From Nostoc sp. UHCC 0302 (GTDB taxonomy: Bacteria > Cyanobacteriota > Cyanobacteriia > Cyanobacteriales > Nostocaceae), in assembly GCF_038096175.1 (NCBI RefSeq), contig NZ_CP151099.1, positions 3,288,501-3,352,500 on the forward strand: 64,000 nt of DNA, given 5' to 3'. The translations under genes and the position numbers were made by a program. A model generated the notes under the pieces. The model had not been told where the DNA came from. It was given only the letters and a program-made list of their open reading frames with translations, and did not search any database. Within the stretch, counting starts at the first letter, position 1. The number at the start of each line of letters is the position of its first letter. Positions 1 to 8,641 of the stretch are shown here, in pieces.

Positions 1-436
1 GCCCCGACCATGCCAATGCCTGTTCTGCCAGCCAGTGCAGCTTGTGCTGCGGACTCAGGGTGGTCTCGGTAATACTCATCTGCGTCACCGTCATCTGCGA
101 CATGTTCACGAAAGCCTCAACACCGTGATGGCGTGCCACCGCAGCAGTGTTGACCGTGGCTTCGAGATACGCCGCCGAGACTGACATGCCGAAATAGATG
201 CGGGTGCAACCTTCGATCGCGCGGTGCATCGAGGTAAGATCAGTTAGATCGCCTTGCACGACCTCGGCCCCAAGCTGGCGTAGACCTTCAGCGCGTTCAT
301 CCTCCCGGCGAACTAAGGCACGCACCTTATGCCCTTTGGCAAGCAGCATTGCAGTGAGGTTGCGGCCGATCGCACCGAGATCGCCAGCCGCCCCGGTTAC
401 GAGGATTGGGCTGTCATGTGTTGATTTCATCGTCAT
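1..436 (-). CDS. NmrA-like NAD(P)-binding oxidoreductase, N-terminal part
   Basis: The reverse strand reads MTMKSTHDSPILVTGAAGD and onward without a stop to the window edge, so the gene is cut by the window. The GAAGD-LGAIGR glycine-rich loop near residues 15-24 is the dinucleotide-binding turn of atypical short-chain dehydrogenases, and LVRREDERAEGLRQLGAEVV followed by GDLTD is typical of NmrA/QOR2-type proteins. An AAGG stretch lies about 8 bases before the ATG at 436; the second ATG at 430 is possible. Family members bind NAD(P)H and act as redox sensors or quinone reductases; the substrate cannot be told here. It is the first of a row of same-strand small metabolic genes. Confidence 0.8.
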   Translation of the reverse strand, partial: MTMKSTHDSPILVTGAAGDLGAIGRNLTAMLLAKGHKVRALVRREDERAEGLRQLGAEVVQGDLTDLTSMHRAIEGCTRIYFGMSVSAAYLEATVNTAAVARHHGVEAFVNMSQMTVTQMSITETTLSPQHKLHWLAEQALAWSG

Positions 437-496
437 ATCATTTACCTTGCGTTCATTTTCTTGTCGCTCGTTGCGAAGGTGTATCTGTTTGCGTTA

Positions 497-1588
497 TCAA
501 CCGAAAGTGAACGCAAAAGCCTCCACCCCGGAATCCAGAAACTCGATCTCGAACTGTCGATCGGTGATAGGCTTTGGTTGTCGAATCAGTTGGTATAATC
601 GCTGTTCGGTAGCCGTGCCTTCGCCTCGCACATCGACATCAAGTCCGCGAGCCGCGGCTGCCGGCTGCCCATCTACAAGTACGCGAAACCGCAGGGACAT
701 TCCTCGCTCGGCCGGTCCCATGACGAGATGAAGGTCGCGTGCATGGAAGCGGTATGCGATTCGCCCGCCGGATTTGTTCAGTACAATGGCTTGTCTTCCA
801 ATTGTCCAATCGCCCGAAAGCGCCCATTGATTAGGTTTCAATTGCGCGGGGGCGGTATATAAATGACGCTTGTTTAACACTGCGCCGCCGGGAGATGCAA
901 AATTCTCCGTTCTTTCGTAACCGAGGTAGTTTTCAGGCGATTTCAGGCTGCCCCAATCGGCGGCGGCTTCAAAGCCGCGAGCGTCGACTTCGACCATTTT
1001 CGGACTGACATGGCCAGTTCGTGACTCAGACAGTAGCTGTTGAATGACCCTTTCCGATTGCTCGTACTCGCCCTCGCCGAATTGGTGATGACGAATGCGT
1101 CCTTGCGTGTCTATAAAATAAAGGGCTGGCCAATAATGGTTCTCGAAAGCACGCCACACCACATAATCGTTATCTACGGCGATCGGATAGTCAATTTTCA
1201 TTTCTGTTGAGGCTCGGCGGACATTATCGATATTCTTCTCGAATTCAAACTCCGGTGTATGTATACCAATTACTACTAGTCCCCGATCCTTATACTTCTC
1301 GGCCCACGCGCGAACGTAAGGGAGTTGGCGCAGCCAATTGATGCAGGTATAAGTCCAGAAGTTGATCAGCACGACTTTTCCACGCAGTTCGTCAACTGTT
1401 AATGGCTGCGAATTGAGCCACGCGATCGCGCCGACAAGAGAAGGCAGTTCACCTTCAATAAGTAACTCAGCCGTTGCCGACGTAGCGTGTTGTGTGGTGC
1501 AGCCGATCATACCAAGCTGGGTGGCAGCAATAGTTTTAAGCATAGTTGTTAAAAAGTAGCGGCGATTATGATTGATTTTTTTAGACAC
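497..1588 (-). CDS. Thioredoxin-like lipoprotein, TlpA/DipZ C-terminal type
   Basis: A 363-aa protein if started at the GTG at 1588, which has GGGAGG about 7 bases upstream; the reading frame is open further up but without comparable signals. The N-terminus has a twin-arginine motif (NRRYFLT) followed by a hydrophobic stretch and a lipobox-like GMIGC, suggesting Tat export and lipid anchoring. The core reads VLINFWTYTCINWLRQLPYV, the family's thioredoxin-like active-site region, but with only one cysteine where classical thioredoxins have CxxC. The C-terminal third (DLHLVMGP, LDVDVRGEGT, YQLIRQ, AFAFTFG) matches the sugar-binding-like domain at the end of DipZ proteins. The likely role is extracytoplasmic thiol or peroxide chemistry; the single cysteine argues against a simple disulfide reductase. 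Confidence 0.8.
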   Translation of the reverse strand: MSKKINHNRRYFLTTMLKTIAATQLGMIGCTTQHATSATAELLIEGELPSLVGAIAWLNSQPLTVDELRGKVVLINFWTYTCINWLRQLPYVRAWAEKYKDRGLVVIGIHTPEFEFEKNIDNVRRASTEMKIDYPIAVDNDYVVWRAFENHYWPALYFIDTQGRIRHHQFGEGEYEQSERVIQQLLSESRTGHVSPKMVEVDARGFEAAADWGSLKSPENYLGYERTENFASPGGAVLNKRHLYTAPAQLKPNQWALSGDWTIGRQAIVLNKSGGRIAYRFHARDLHLVMGPAERGMSLRFRVLVDGQPAAAARGLDVDVRGEGTATEQRLYQLIRQPKPITDRQFEIEFLDSGVEAFAFTFG

Positions 1589-1631
1589 GCACTGACCTCC
1601 CTGTCGTTGCGTTCGGATAGGTACAGTGGAA

Positions 1632-2648
1632 TTAGAAAACCTCGACAGTTCTCTCCTCGACGACCAAGTGCGAGCCATTACCATTGGGGTGTGGGGTGCG
1701 CTCATGGACGGGCGACGTGGGTGTTCGATCAATCAGCAAGCTGAGCAGTTCGGGGCGGCTGTAATGACCGCGTGCGTCCATGAGTCGCTTGCGGGCGTCA
1801 ATCTTGGCAAAGTCAAGATCGGCAATCACTTCGCCTTCGCCCACTTTGAGAGGCTCGCCGATGATTTGGCCGTCCGGACTCACAATGGCAGTGAAGCAGC
1901 CGCCAGAAATCGGCTCGATAGCGCAACCCGTGTCCTTCATGATTTGAGCCTGCTGATCAGCATCCAGCCACGCGGTCGCACAGACGACAAAGCAGGCGGA
2001 TTCAAGAGCGTGCTGGCGGACGTTAATTTCCGCTTGCTCCGCGAACAGTGGGCCGGCGAACGATCCGGGATACATCGCCGAGTGGATTTGCTCACCATCA
2101 GCGATCATCGCATACCGTGCCAAAGGATTGTTATGCTCCCAGCAGGCAAGTTGTCCGATCCGCCCAACGGTACTATCGATGGCGCGCAGACCCGAGCCGT
2201 CACCCTGGCCCCAGAGTATCCGCTCGTTATAAGTTGGCGTAAGCTTGCGGCGGCGCTGAATCAGCGTACCGTCTGCGTCGAAGAGAAGCTGCGTATTGTA
2301 GATCGAGCCGCCGTCGCGCTCATTGACGCCGATCGAAACAACCATGTTTGCTTCCTTCGCGGCTTCGGTGATCGCCCGGGTTTCAGCAGACGGCACCGTA
2401 ACCGACTCTTCAAGCAACCGCAGATGTTCCTTTGCCAACGCGAACGGGGCTAGCACATAGGAGAAGTAGGGGTAATAGGGAACGATGGTCTCGGGGAAGG
2501 TCGCGAACTGGACGCCTTGTTTGCCCAGCTCACGGATTTTCTTCACAACCTTCTCGACGGTACCCTCCCGGCTGTACAGCACGGGACTAATCTGCACAGC
2601 GGCGGCTTTAACGATCGTACTAGCAAGGATATTTTTAGTCTTTTTCAT
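1632..2648 (-). CDS. Nitrilase (carbon-nitrogen hydrolase family)
   Basis: A 338-aa protein of usual nitrilase length. The catalytic set is visible: Glu53 in FPETIVPYYPY, Lys135 in RRKLTPTYNER and Cys169 in QLACWEHNNP, with Glu142 as the second conserved glutamate. The surrounding wording is close to aliphatic/aromatic nitrilases of cyanobacteria, which hydrolyse nitriles to carboxylic acid and ammonia. The C-terminal 25 residues (rich in Pro, His, Asn) look like a flexible tail. No obvious Shine-Dalgarno sequence precedes the ATG. The Nit1C-type neighbours (radical SAM, AIR synthase, glycosyltransferase) are absent, so the physiological substrate is unknown. Confidence 0.93.
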   Translation of the reverse strand: MKKTKNILASTIVKAAAVQISPVLYSREGTVEKVVKKIRELGKQGVQFATFPETIVPYYPYFSYVLAPFALAKEHLRLLEESVTVPSAETRAITEAAKEANMVVSIGVNERDGGSIYNTQLLFDADGTLIQRRRKLTPTYNERILWGQGDGSGLRAIDSTVGRIGQLACWEHNNPLARYAMIADGEQIHSAMYPGSFAGPLFAEQAEINVRQHALESACFVVCATAWLDADQQAQIMKDTGCAIEPISGGCFTAIVSPDGQIIGEPLKVGEGEVIADLDFAKIDARKRLMDARGHYSRPELLSLLIDRTPTSPVHERTPHPNGNGSHLVVEERTVEVF

Positions 2649-2906
2649 TGTTTTAAAATTTTACTGTTCATGTTAAGTAACAATTTCCTAATCTGATACG
2701 GATACGGAGTGAAGGAATGCTGCCGACACATCTGCGTAGGTTCCGAAGCGAGGACGCGGACGGATCTTGCTCCCGTCCGCGTCCTCGGGTTCAGCGCAGC
2801 GACCTGAACGCTGCCCTGAGTTCCTGAGCAAAAATCGTTGGCTTCGTAAGCCTCTGCCGCTACCTAGTCGTCGGCGTACTTGGCGGGTGTGGCAACTCTG
2901 ACCGCA

Positions 2907-3596
2907 TCATCTGGAAAAAACAGGAAAAACATCCTCTATGTAACGATCGGCCGCGGCGGCGGCCTCTTCTGGACTGCTGCCGTTCTGACGCGCGCTCAGG
3001 TAGGGCGCGTACCAGTCCCACCAGTGGTGCTTGGCGTGTGTCTTCTCGTAATGGTCGTGGTGCTCCGCCGTCTCACGGAGGAGATTTGCAAGGGTTGGAA
3101 TATCTGTGGCTCGTGCCTGCGTCAATTTCCACTCGCGGCCGGGAAGTCGCTCCTTGATCTCCTGGAGCAGCCAGAGGTTCCCGTCTGGGTCCTCGAACGA
3201 GGCAAACGAGAAGTAGGAACGGCCTTGCGGGTCACGTCCGCCAACGCGCGGGTTCTCCACGGTGTTATTGAAGGGAGCACCGGCGTAGTGGAAGACTTCG
3301 CTCACGTTGACACCGCGAGCGATTAAGTCTTCGCGGGCGGCGTCGAGGTCGTCCACGGCAAGGACCAGGCTGTACGCCGAGCCAGAATTGTTCGGAGTGC
3401 CTCCCTTGCCGAAGATGATCGAGGCTTCCGAGTTGGGCGGCGTCATCTGCACGCCGCGGAAGTCGCCCTGCACGATGTCGATGTCGAGTCGCCAGCCGAG
3501 ATTCTCGTAGAATGCTTTCGCGCGGTCAACGTCGGAAACGCTGAACACCACAACTTCGAGTTTCATGTTTGGACTGTTTACGCGATCGCTACTCAT
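2907..3596 (-). CDS. VOC (glyoxalase/bleomycin-resistance) protein with extra C-terminal segment
   Basis: A 229-aa protein started at the ATG at 3596, preceded by AAAAGGAGAAC. Residues ~13-145 form a VOC domain: VVVFSVSDVDRAKAFYENLGW, DFRGVQMTPP, SIIFGKGG, then FASFEDPDGNLWLLQE. The last ~80 residues (HHWWDWYAPYLSARQNG, AAAAADRYIEDVFPVF) are a tail seen in a subset of such proteins, of unknown role. VOC enzymes bind a divalent metal and act as dioxygenases, isomerases or resistance binders; nothing here fixes the substrate. A close paralogue without the tail lies at 6801-7268. Confidence 0.85.
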   Translation of the reverse strand: MSSDRVNSPNMKLEVVVFSVSDVDRAKAFYENLGWRLDIDIVQGDFRGVQMTPPNSEASIIFGKGGTPNNSGSAYSLVLAVDDLDAAREDLIARGVNVSEVFHYAGAPFNNTVENPRVGGRDPQGRSYFSFASFEDPDGNLWLLQEIKERLPGREWKLTQARATDIPTLANLLRETAEHHDHYEKTHAKHHWWDWYAPYLSARQNGSSPEEAAAAADRYIEDVFPVFSR

Positions 3597-3861
3597 CTTG
3601 TTCTCCTTTTGGTTGGTAAGTTTGATGTTCAAATTGGTTACTTTTCATTCTTCTACGATTGCCCCATGCACACCACTCAAGTTCTTTGAGTTAAAACGCG
3701 ACTTATTGCTTTAATTGAGTCGGCTATTTGTTTCAAATGTGGGTATTGGTGTTGGTGTAGCGCAGAAAAAGCGGAAGGATGAATGCTGCAATCTATTCCT
3801 GCTATGCGGGTATTTCGCGCCTTTGAAGCGTCTCTAAACGCGATCGCACCCCAACAAACTT

Positions 3862-4169
3862 TTATTTGATCTCAGCCGGGTCAAACTCGGTAACTCGTCC
3901 CGGACGGGCAGCTAAAAATACATCGTAGGAAGTGCAATAGGCAATTGTGACATCATTAACTTGGTTATAAAGATGAACCACCGTATTCGCTCCTCCAGGT
4001 TGGAGCGCAATGGCGCAATGGGTTCCAGATCGCCAAAAAACAGACGACGAATGGTATCTCCACTGCCCAATTCATCTCTTAATTTCTTTAACAGAGTCAA
4101 TTTCCCTTCCAGGGTTGGGGGGGTTGGATCAGCGGAATGCTTAGTTTGACTCATTGTTGCTTCACTCAT
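3862..4169 (-). pseudogene. Small conserved protein of unknown function, frameshifted by an 8-bp tandem duplication
   Basis: The gene starts at ATG 4169 (GGAGAG upstream) and reads MSEATMSQTKHS...DTIRRLFFGDLEP. At 4005-4020 the octamer GCGCAATG occurs twice in tandem. With both copies the frame runs to an ill-fitting end at 3912; with one copy removed it continues as EPIALQPGGANTVVHLYNQV, then VTIAYCTSYDVFLAARPGR, and stops at 3862, giving 99 residues. The restored tail looks like ordinary protein sequence, whereas the frame actually present does not. I do not recognise the family. It lies 53 bases downstream of the NIPSNAP gene on the same strand and may once have been co-transcribed with it. 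Confidence 0.7.
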
Positions 4170-4222
4170 GATTGTTACTCTCCAATGGTGTTGAAATGGA
4201 CTGGTCAAACTTTTTGATATCT

Positions 4223-4549
4223 TCACTTCACCGAGGAAAAGGCAGTCGGTGCCAGCAACTCATTGCTGATGCTCTGCACGAGTTGTCCGTCCTTCTCAGT
4301 CTCGGTGCTGACCGCGATCCATTCGGGGTCGGCGAGGAATGCGTTCCAGCGCTCCTGGCGTTCAGCCATGCTGTCCCAGGCAAGCATATAGGTAAGCTGC
4401 TGATTGCTCTCGCCAACTAACGTTGTCCAGAATCCAGCCTGACGGATGCCATGCTTTTCCCAAATCTGTAACGTATGGTTCTGGAAGCGCGACAGCAGCG
4501 CGGGTAGTCGTCCGGGCATGGCGTTATAAATGCGTAATTCGTAGATCAT
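4223..4549 (-). CDS. NIPSNAP family protein
   Basis: A 108-aa ferredoxin-like-fold protein starting MIYELRIYNAMPGRLPALLSRF, with GFWTTLVGE and LTYMLAWDSMAERQERW, the typical pattern of NIPSNAP proteins. AAAGGAAC precedes the ATG. The biochemical role of bacterial NIPSNAP proteins is not settled; some are found near detoxification genes, as here (VOC, SDR). The start and length agree with the family. Confidence 0.88.
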   Translation of the reverse strand: MIYELRIYNAMPGRLPALLSRFQNHTLQIWEKHGIRQAGFWTTLVGESNQQLTYMLAWDSMAERQERWNAFLADPEWIAVSTETEKDGQLVQSISNELLAPTAFSSVK

Positions 4550-4607
4550 GCTTGTGTTCCTTTAAAGGCTAAGCGGTTGAGCAATTCTGGTTGAGAGCGT
4601 CAGAGTG

Positions 4608-4802
4608 GAATGGCACTAAGAAAAGCGTAAATCCTTGGTATTACTAGATGAGAGGGTGTGGGGTTGCAGGTTCGGGTGTAGGGAATTAAGAAGATGTTGA
4701 ACTTTTTGACGCATTCGCATTCAATTGTCTGGAACACTACACCCAACACCCTACCCCCAACACCCTGCCCTGACGACGTTTCACCTTTTCTTAGTGCCAT
4801 TT
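4608..4802. mobile_element. MITE copy A, 195 bp, with 10-bp target duplication
   Basis: The ends are GAATGGCACTAAG (4608) and its near-perfect inverse CTTAGTGCCATTT (4790-4802). The element is flanked by CGTCAGAGTG on both sides (4598-4607 and 4803-4812), a 10-bp target duplication. The interior holds GTGGGGTTGCAGG and the matching inverted CCCCCAACACCCTGCC tract, so most of the element can fold back on itself. It has no coding capacity and must be moved in trans. Other copies are at 10722-10851, 24697-25075, 24775-24948, 26782-26974 and 27198-27393. Confidence 0.85.
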
Positions 4803-4835
4803 CGTCAGAGTGATTCTTCTTGGCGCAAAGTGGTG

Positions 4836-5546
4836 TCAGTGTCCCGCACTCTGTCCACCATCGACGTGAAGGATTTCGCCCGTGACAAAGTTGGCTGATT
4901 CCAGGTAGAGGATTGCATCGATGACGTCGGAGATATCGCCCATACGACCGATCGGGTGCAGAGCATCGAGCTGTGCATGGGTCTCAGCGGGATGCATTGG
5001 CGTCTTGATGGTACCCAGCGCGATCGCGTTTACCCGGATACCGCGCTTGGCATACTCGATCGCCAGCGATCTGGTCGCAGCATTCAGTCCGCCTTTTGTA
5101 AGTGATGCAAGTACAGATGGTACGCCAGCGATCGGGTTGTCTACTAGGCTTGTCGATATCTGCACTATATGACCGCTCCCCTGCTTCTCCATTTCTGCGA
5201 TGGCGAGTTGCGTCATGTGAAAGAAGCCAGTGACGTTAGTGCCCAGGTACGCCGCGTAGTCAGCCTCGGTGTATTGAGTAAATGGCTTGGCGATGAAGAT
5301 ACCCGCGTTGTTGATGAGCGTGTCGATGCGCCCAAAGCGGGACACGCCTTCGGAAATCGCACGTTCGGGGGTTTTTCGATCGGCGATGTCACCTGACACT
5401 GCAAGGATTGCATCATCATCCGATGGCTGAATTGAGCGTGAGATAGCGACCACCCGATAGTTGCGATCGCGGTACGCCTTGACAAGGGCTGCGCCGATGC
5501 CCTGCGACGCGCCGGTAATAACAGCGACTTTCTGTTCAATGCCCAT
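4836..5546 (-). CDS. Short-chain dehydrogenase/reductase family protein lacking the catalytic Tyr
   Basis: A 236-aa protein with AAAGGAG before the ATG. It has the classical Rossmann signature TGASQGIG at residues 11-18, the structural NNAG motif near residue 80, and a C-terminal FVTGEILHVDGG typical of FabG-like SDRs. The usual YxxxK catalytic pair is instead ASLTK (SVLASLTKGGLNAAT), so the lysine is kept but the tyrosine position is Ala. Such variants form a recurring subgroup and may be inactive, use another residue or act as binding proteins. The MITE at 4608-4802 lies just beyond its 3' end. Confidence 0.85.
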   Translation of the reverse strand: MGIEQKVAVITGASQGIGAALVKAYRDRNYRVVAISRSIQPSDDDAILAVSGDIADRKTPERAISEGVSRFGRIDTLINNAGIFIAKPFTQYTEADYAAYLGTNVTGFFHMTQLAIAEMEKQGSGHIVQISTSLVDNPIAGVPSVLASLTKGGLNAATRSLAIEYAKRGIRVNAIALGTIKTPMHPAETHAQLDALHPIGRMGDISDVIDAILYLESANFVTGEILHVDGGQSAGH

Positions 5547-5789
5547 AGTAAAACTCCTTTATGCTTTTGAGGGGTTGGTGAAATGAGGGAGGAATTTATT
5601 GAACGGCACAATGCAATGCAGTCTGTTCTCATTACAGAACTTACACATTGACAAATTTGTAATTATGTGATATCAGCTATGGGATATAAGACATAAATTA
5701 CCTCAACTTAGCAGAGTTTTGAACCTAAAGAACATAAGCGTCTTTATAGTTATCATTCTCCTTTGGAGATAATGTGTGAATGTTGTAGG

Positions 5790-6656
5790 TCAGGCTATGG
5801 TCGGAGCCGTTATGCGGTGGTCATGGTCGGTGCTGGTAGCGACTGGCAGCCATGCTTCGATTTCCTGTGCCATTTTCGCGGCGTTGCTCTGGTACATCGC
5901 GATCGTGTCCTTCCCAACGAGCAAATGCAGCGGCGGACGTTCTGTATTGGCGAGTTGAATAATCACTTGAGCAAACTTTTTCGGATCGCCAGGTTGGTGA
6001 CCGTGTAGCGCATCGGCTCCGCTACGCATCGGCCCTACCGTTTCCTGGTAATCGTCGATAATGGTTTTAGCGGCAACATAGGATTCAGTGCTCAGGAAGT
6101 CAGTACTAAAAAGACCGGGAGCTACTGCCGTGACGTAGATGCCGAGCGGTGCTAGTTCGACTGCTAACCCTTTCGAGAGACCCTCGACTGCAAATTTAGT
6201 AGACCCATACAATCCCCAGCCCGGAACTGCATCGTAGCCGAACAGCGACGTTATATTGATGACCCGACCGGATTTTTGCTGGCGCAGGTATGGCAACACG
6301 GCACGAGTCACGTTCAGTAAACCAAATATGTTGGTATCATACTGTTTGCGGACTTCGGTATCCGTGGCTTCTTCGATCGCAGTAACTATGCCAAACCCGG
6401 CATTATTGACTAAGACATCAACCCGGCCGAAACGGGCAAAGCCTTGCTTGACAGCCTCTTGTACCTGGTCTTCCTGGGTGACATCCATCTGCACAACGTA
6501 CAGATCGGGGTGGTTGTGCAGGGTAGCGGCGAGTTGTGCGGGCTGAGAGCGAACCGTCGCTACTACTTGGTCGCCTGCTGCCAGGACTGCTCTGGCAATT
6601 TCTAACCCAAAGCCCCTGGACGCTCCGGTAATGAACCATACTTTCTGCGTTTTCAT
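5790..6656 (-). CDS. Classical short-chain dehydrogenase/reductase
   Basis: A 288-aa protein with GAGGAT about 7 bases before the ATG. It shows TGASRGFG (NAD(P) binding), NNAGFG, the catalytic Ser in NITSLFG and the YGSTK active site (YxxxK), so it should be a functional oxidoreductase. Sequence around AVELAPLGIYVTAVAPG and FSTDFL resembles the group of SDRs near 17-beta-hydroxysteroid/retinol dehydrogenase-like bacterial proteins. The substrate is unknown. It shares the strand and the metabolic theme with its neighbours, but a 243-base gap separates it from the next SDR gene. Confidence 0.92.
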   Translation of the reverse strand: MKTQKVWFITGASRGFGLEIARAVLAAGDQVVATVRSQPAQLAATLHNHPDLYVVQMDVTQEDQVQEAVKQGFARFGRVDVLVNNAGFGIVTAIEEATDTEVRKQYDTNIFGLLNVTRAVLPYLRQQKSGRVINITSLFGYDAVPGWGLYGSTKFAVEGLSKGLAVELAPLGIYVTAVAPGLFSTDFLSTESYVAAKTIIDDYQETVGPMRSGADALHGHQPGDPKKFAQVIIQLANTERPPLHLLVGKDTIAMYQSNAAKMAQEIEAWLPVATSTDHDHRITAPTIA

Positions 6657-6800
6657 TTTGTATCCTCGTTTTAGGTGTTGTCTAGTTTGTTGGCTTTAGC
6701 TGTTTCGGTTAGTGCATGACTGCTGCACTGATCGTGAGTATCAAAAGGAGTGAAAAACGTGTTACTGGCTCCTTTTGATCCTTAAGCGATTGATGTCCCG

Positions 6801-7268
6801 TTACCGTCCGGGAGCGCGCGTCTTTACTTCTTGGAGCACCCAACCATTGCCGTCTGGATCGCTGAATGAGGCAAAGGACGCATAGTCGCGACGTTTTGGA
6901 TCGGGGCCAGGTACCCGTCCCTCAGTTCCGGCGTGGTGGAATATCCCACCCACGTCGTGGAACACCTCACTCACCTCGACACCACGCTCGACGAGTTCGG
7001 CGCGGGCTGCCTCGATGTCGTAAACTATGAGGTACAGACCCTGAACTGAACCCGGCGCGGCTAACGTAACTCCTTTACCGAAGATAATTGAGGCTTCCGA
7101 GCCAGGAGGAGTCAATTGCACCACTCGGAAGTCCTTATCGGTAACGAAGTCAGCATCTAGCCGCCATCCCAACGTCTCATAGAAGTGCTTGGAGCGATCA
7201 ACATCGGAGACGGGTAATACCACAACTTCAAGTTTCATGTTTTGACTGTTTACGTGATTGCTACTCAT
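6801..7268 (-). CDS. VOC (glyoxalase/bleomycin-resistance) protein
   Basis: A 155-aa protein started at ATG 7268, preceded by AAAGGAGAAA. It begins MSSNHVNSQNMKLEVVVLPV, almost the same as the VOC gene at 2907-3596 (MSSDRVNSPNMKLEVVVFSV), and shares GSEASIIFGKG and FASFSDPDGNGWVLQEVK. It ends right after the VOC domain and lacks the ~80-residue tail of the other copy. The two are clearly recent paralogues flanking the SDR/NIPSNAP genes. Likely a metal-dependent small-molecule lyase, dioxygenase or binder; substrate unknown. Confidence 0.88.
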   Translation of the reverse strand: MSSNHVNSQNMKLEVVVLPVSDVDRSKHFYETLGWRLDADFVTDKDFRVVQLTPPGSEASIIFGKGVTLAAPGSVQGLYLIVYDIEAARAELVERGVEVSEVFHDVGGIFHHAGTEGRVPGPDPKRRDYASFASFSDPDGNGWVLQEVKTRAPGR

Positions 7269-7597
7269 CTTTTTCTCCTTTAGATTTGTGAGCTTGCTGC
7301 CCACCTCGATTAACTTCATTTTTCTGCGATCGCTCAATTTAGACCACTCAAGTTAGTTGAGTTAAAACGCGACTTAACTATTCGGCATTGGAGGAAAGTA
7401 GCAGGAAGTGAGCCACAAGCAATTAAAGCTGATATACTTCAGCGAAAATGAGCGCATTCGCCTGTCCATCTGTGTTGCTGAAACTCTTTGCTAAACCTTG
7501 ATTGAAGAAACGCCTAATATTTTGAGGAAAGATTCACTTTGTCTTTCACGCCATTGGTTGATCTATGGATGCCAATTCATCAAATAGATCAAATAGA

Positions 7598-7866
7598 TCA
7601 AACTTTAGAAGAATTTCCAATTACCAAAATTTTGTCATTTTCATAAAATTCCCCACGCTGTTCTAGTGCAAACCCACCGAGCAGTAGCCCCAGCTACACA
7701 TCCACCATAGGCATTTTCAGTTTCCGTTGCAGCTTCGTCAGGGCAATTTCATCTTTAACTTGCGCTAGGTGTATTCAAAGTCTAGCTCTGTCAGGGACTA
7801 CTTGTATTCTGCCTCAACTACACTCAACAACTTCTCCTCCATACCAGTCAGATAAGGGACTTCCAG
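7598..7866 (-). pseudogene. Degenerate fragment of an unrecognised gene
   Basis: The minus strand reads LEVPYLTGMEEKLLSVVEAE, then an in-frame TAG, SLTELDFEYT, another TAG, and after a frame change VKDEIALTKLQRKLKMPMVD followed by a stop and LGLLLGGFALEQRGEFYEND to a TGA at 7598. The peptide-like composition across interrupted frames indicates a decayed gene 3' part. I cannot name the family. The rest of 7269-8108 holds a short tandem repeat, a strong hairpin and AT-rich DNA, with no other gene visible. Confidence 0.4.
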
Positions 7867-7867
7867 T

Positions 7868-7905
7868 GAATAAAATATACAGATAGCGAATAAAATATAC
7901 AGATA
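7868..7905. repeat. Tandem direct repeat GAATAAAATATACAGATA x2
   Basis: The 18-mer occurs at 7868-7885 and again at 7888-7905, separated by two bases. It lies between the decayed gene fragment and the strong hairpin at 7933. Function unknown; two units are too few to claim iterons. Confidence 0.6.
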
Positions 7906-7932
7906 TATTAAAACGATAATCATTATAAGAAT

Positions 7933-7969
7933 GGGAGTTTTGGGTTGCCGTTGGCAACCCAAAACTCCC
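7933..7969. repeat. Perfect 17-bp inverted repeat (hairpin), 3-nt loop
   Basis: GGGAGTTTTGGGTTGCC, loop GTT, then the exact reverse complement. No T-tract follows in either direction that would make a convincing terminator, so it may be the end of a transposable element or a dispersed repeat. It lies about 140 bases from the ISAzo13-like remnant. Confidence 0.75.
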
Positions 7970-8108
7970 TAAATGCACATCAAAAATTTGCAGTTTCCGG
8001 CTTTGCTGGAGAGTACTGTTTGATAATGCTAATATTATTAATTTCTGCTATATAAAATTTTGAGAACTATTTTTAAATCTATGTTGTTTCATAGCAAATA
8101 TCAATAAA

Positions 8109-8641
8109 CTATTTGCCTAAATTTGGGAAAGTTTCGTGACCTGAATTAGTCAAACGCTTAATTTGATTTTCAATTTTTGACATGGCTTCTTTCGAGAGAT
8201 TAACTCCTAATTCATAAGTTTTAGTAACTAGTTTAACAACAGGCAGGATGCTTCCCATTCCATGTCATGTTATGAGCAAAATATAACGCTGTTTCAATTT
8301 TATCTAAAATACTTCCATTCCACTGATTCTCTAAAACTGCCCAAGTTCGTTCAATGGGATTATACTTACTATGATACGGAGGATAGTAAGCTAAACGTAA
8401 GTTAAGTTTGTATTCTTGAGAAAATTCAACTATGCGTTCCATAAATTGTGTGCGGCTAGAGCTATTCTCTCCTCCATTATCTTGATTAATGACTAAAGTT
8501 TTTATTTTGGAAAATCGCCAGCTTTCTCTTAACCAGAAATCTGTGAGAACATCAACAATAAAATCACTGGTTACTTGTGATTCTGTGAAATATAAAAATA
8601 GTTCGTCAAATTCTGAAATCCAGATAAGCTCACATACATTA
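8109..8641 (-). pseudogene. ISAzo13-family transposase, 3' part only, frameshifted
   Basis: The minus strand reads FTESQVTSDFIVDVLTDFW, INQDNGGENSSSRTQFMERI and YYPPYHSKYNPIERTWAVLE, the catalytic C-terminal half of ISAzo13-type transposases. At GKHP the frame breaks: CCTG is duplicated (on the plus strand the overlap CAGGCAGG near 8240), so the frame present ends HPACC-stop, while the shifted frame continues VVKLVTKTYELGVNLSKEAM to a TAG at 8109. The N-terminal half is missing; the remnant abuts the truncated glycosyltransferase at 8641. Confidence 0.75.

Noticed and set aside
198-731. Plus-strand open frame opposite the NmrA-like and thioredoxin-like genes
   Set aside because: Arg/Ser-rich shadow of two well-supported minus-strand genes.
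7933-7969. Perfect hairpin considered as a Rho-independent terminator
   Set aside because: No T-tract on either side and no intact gene ending next to it.
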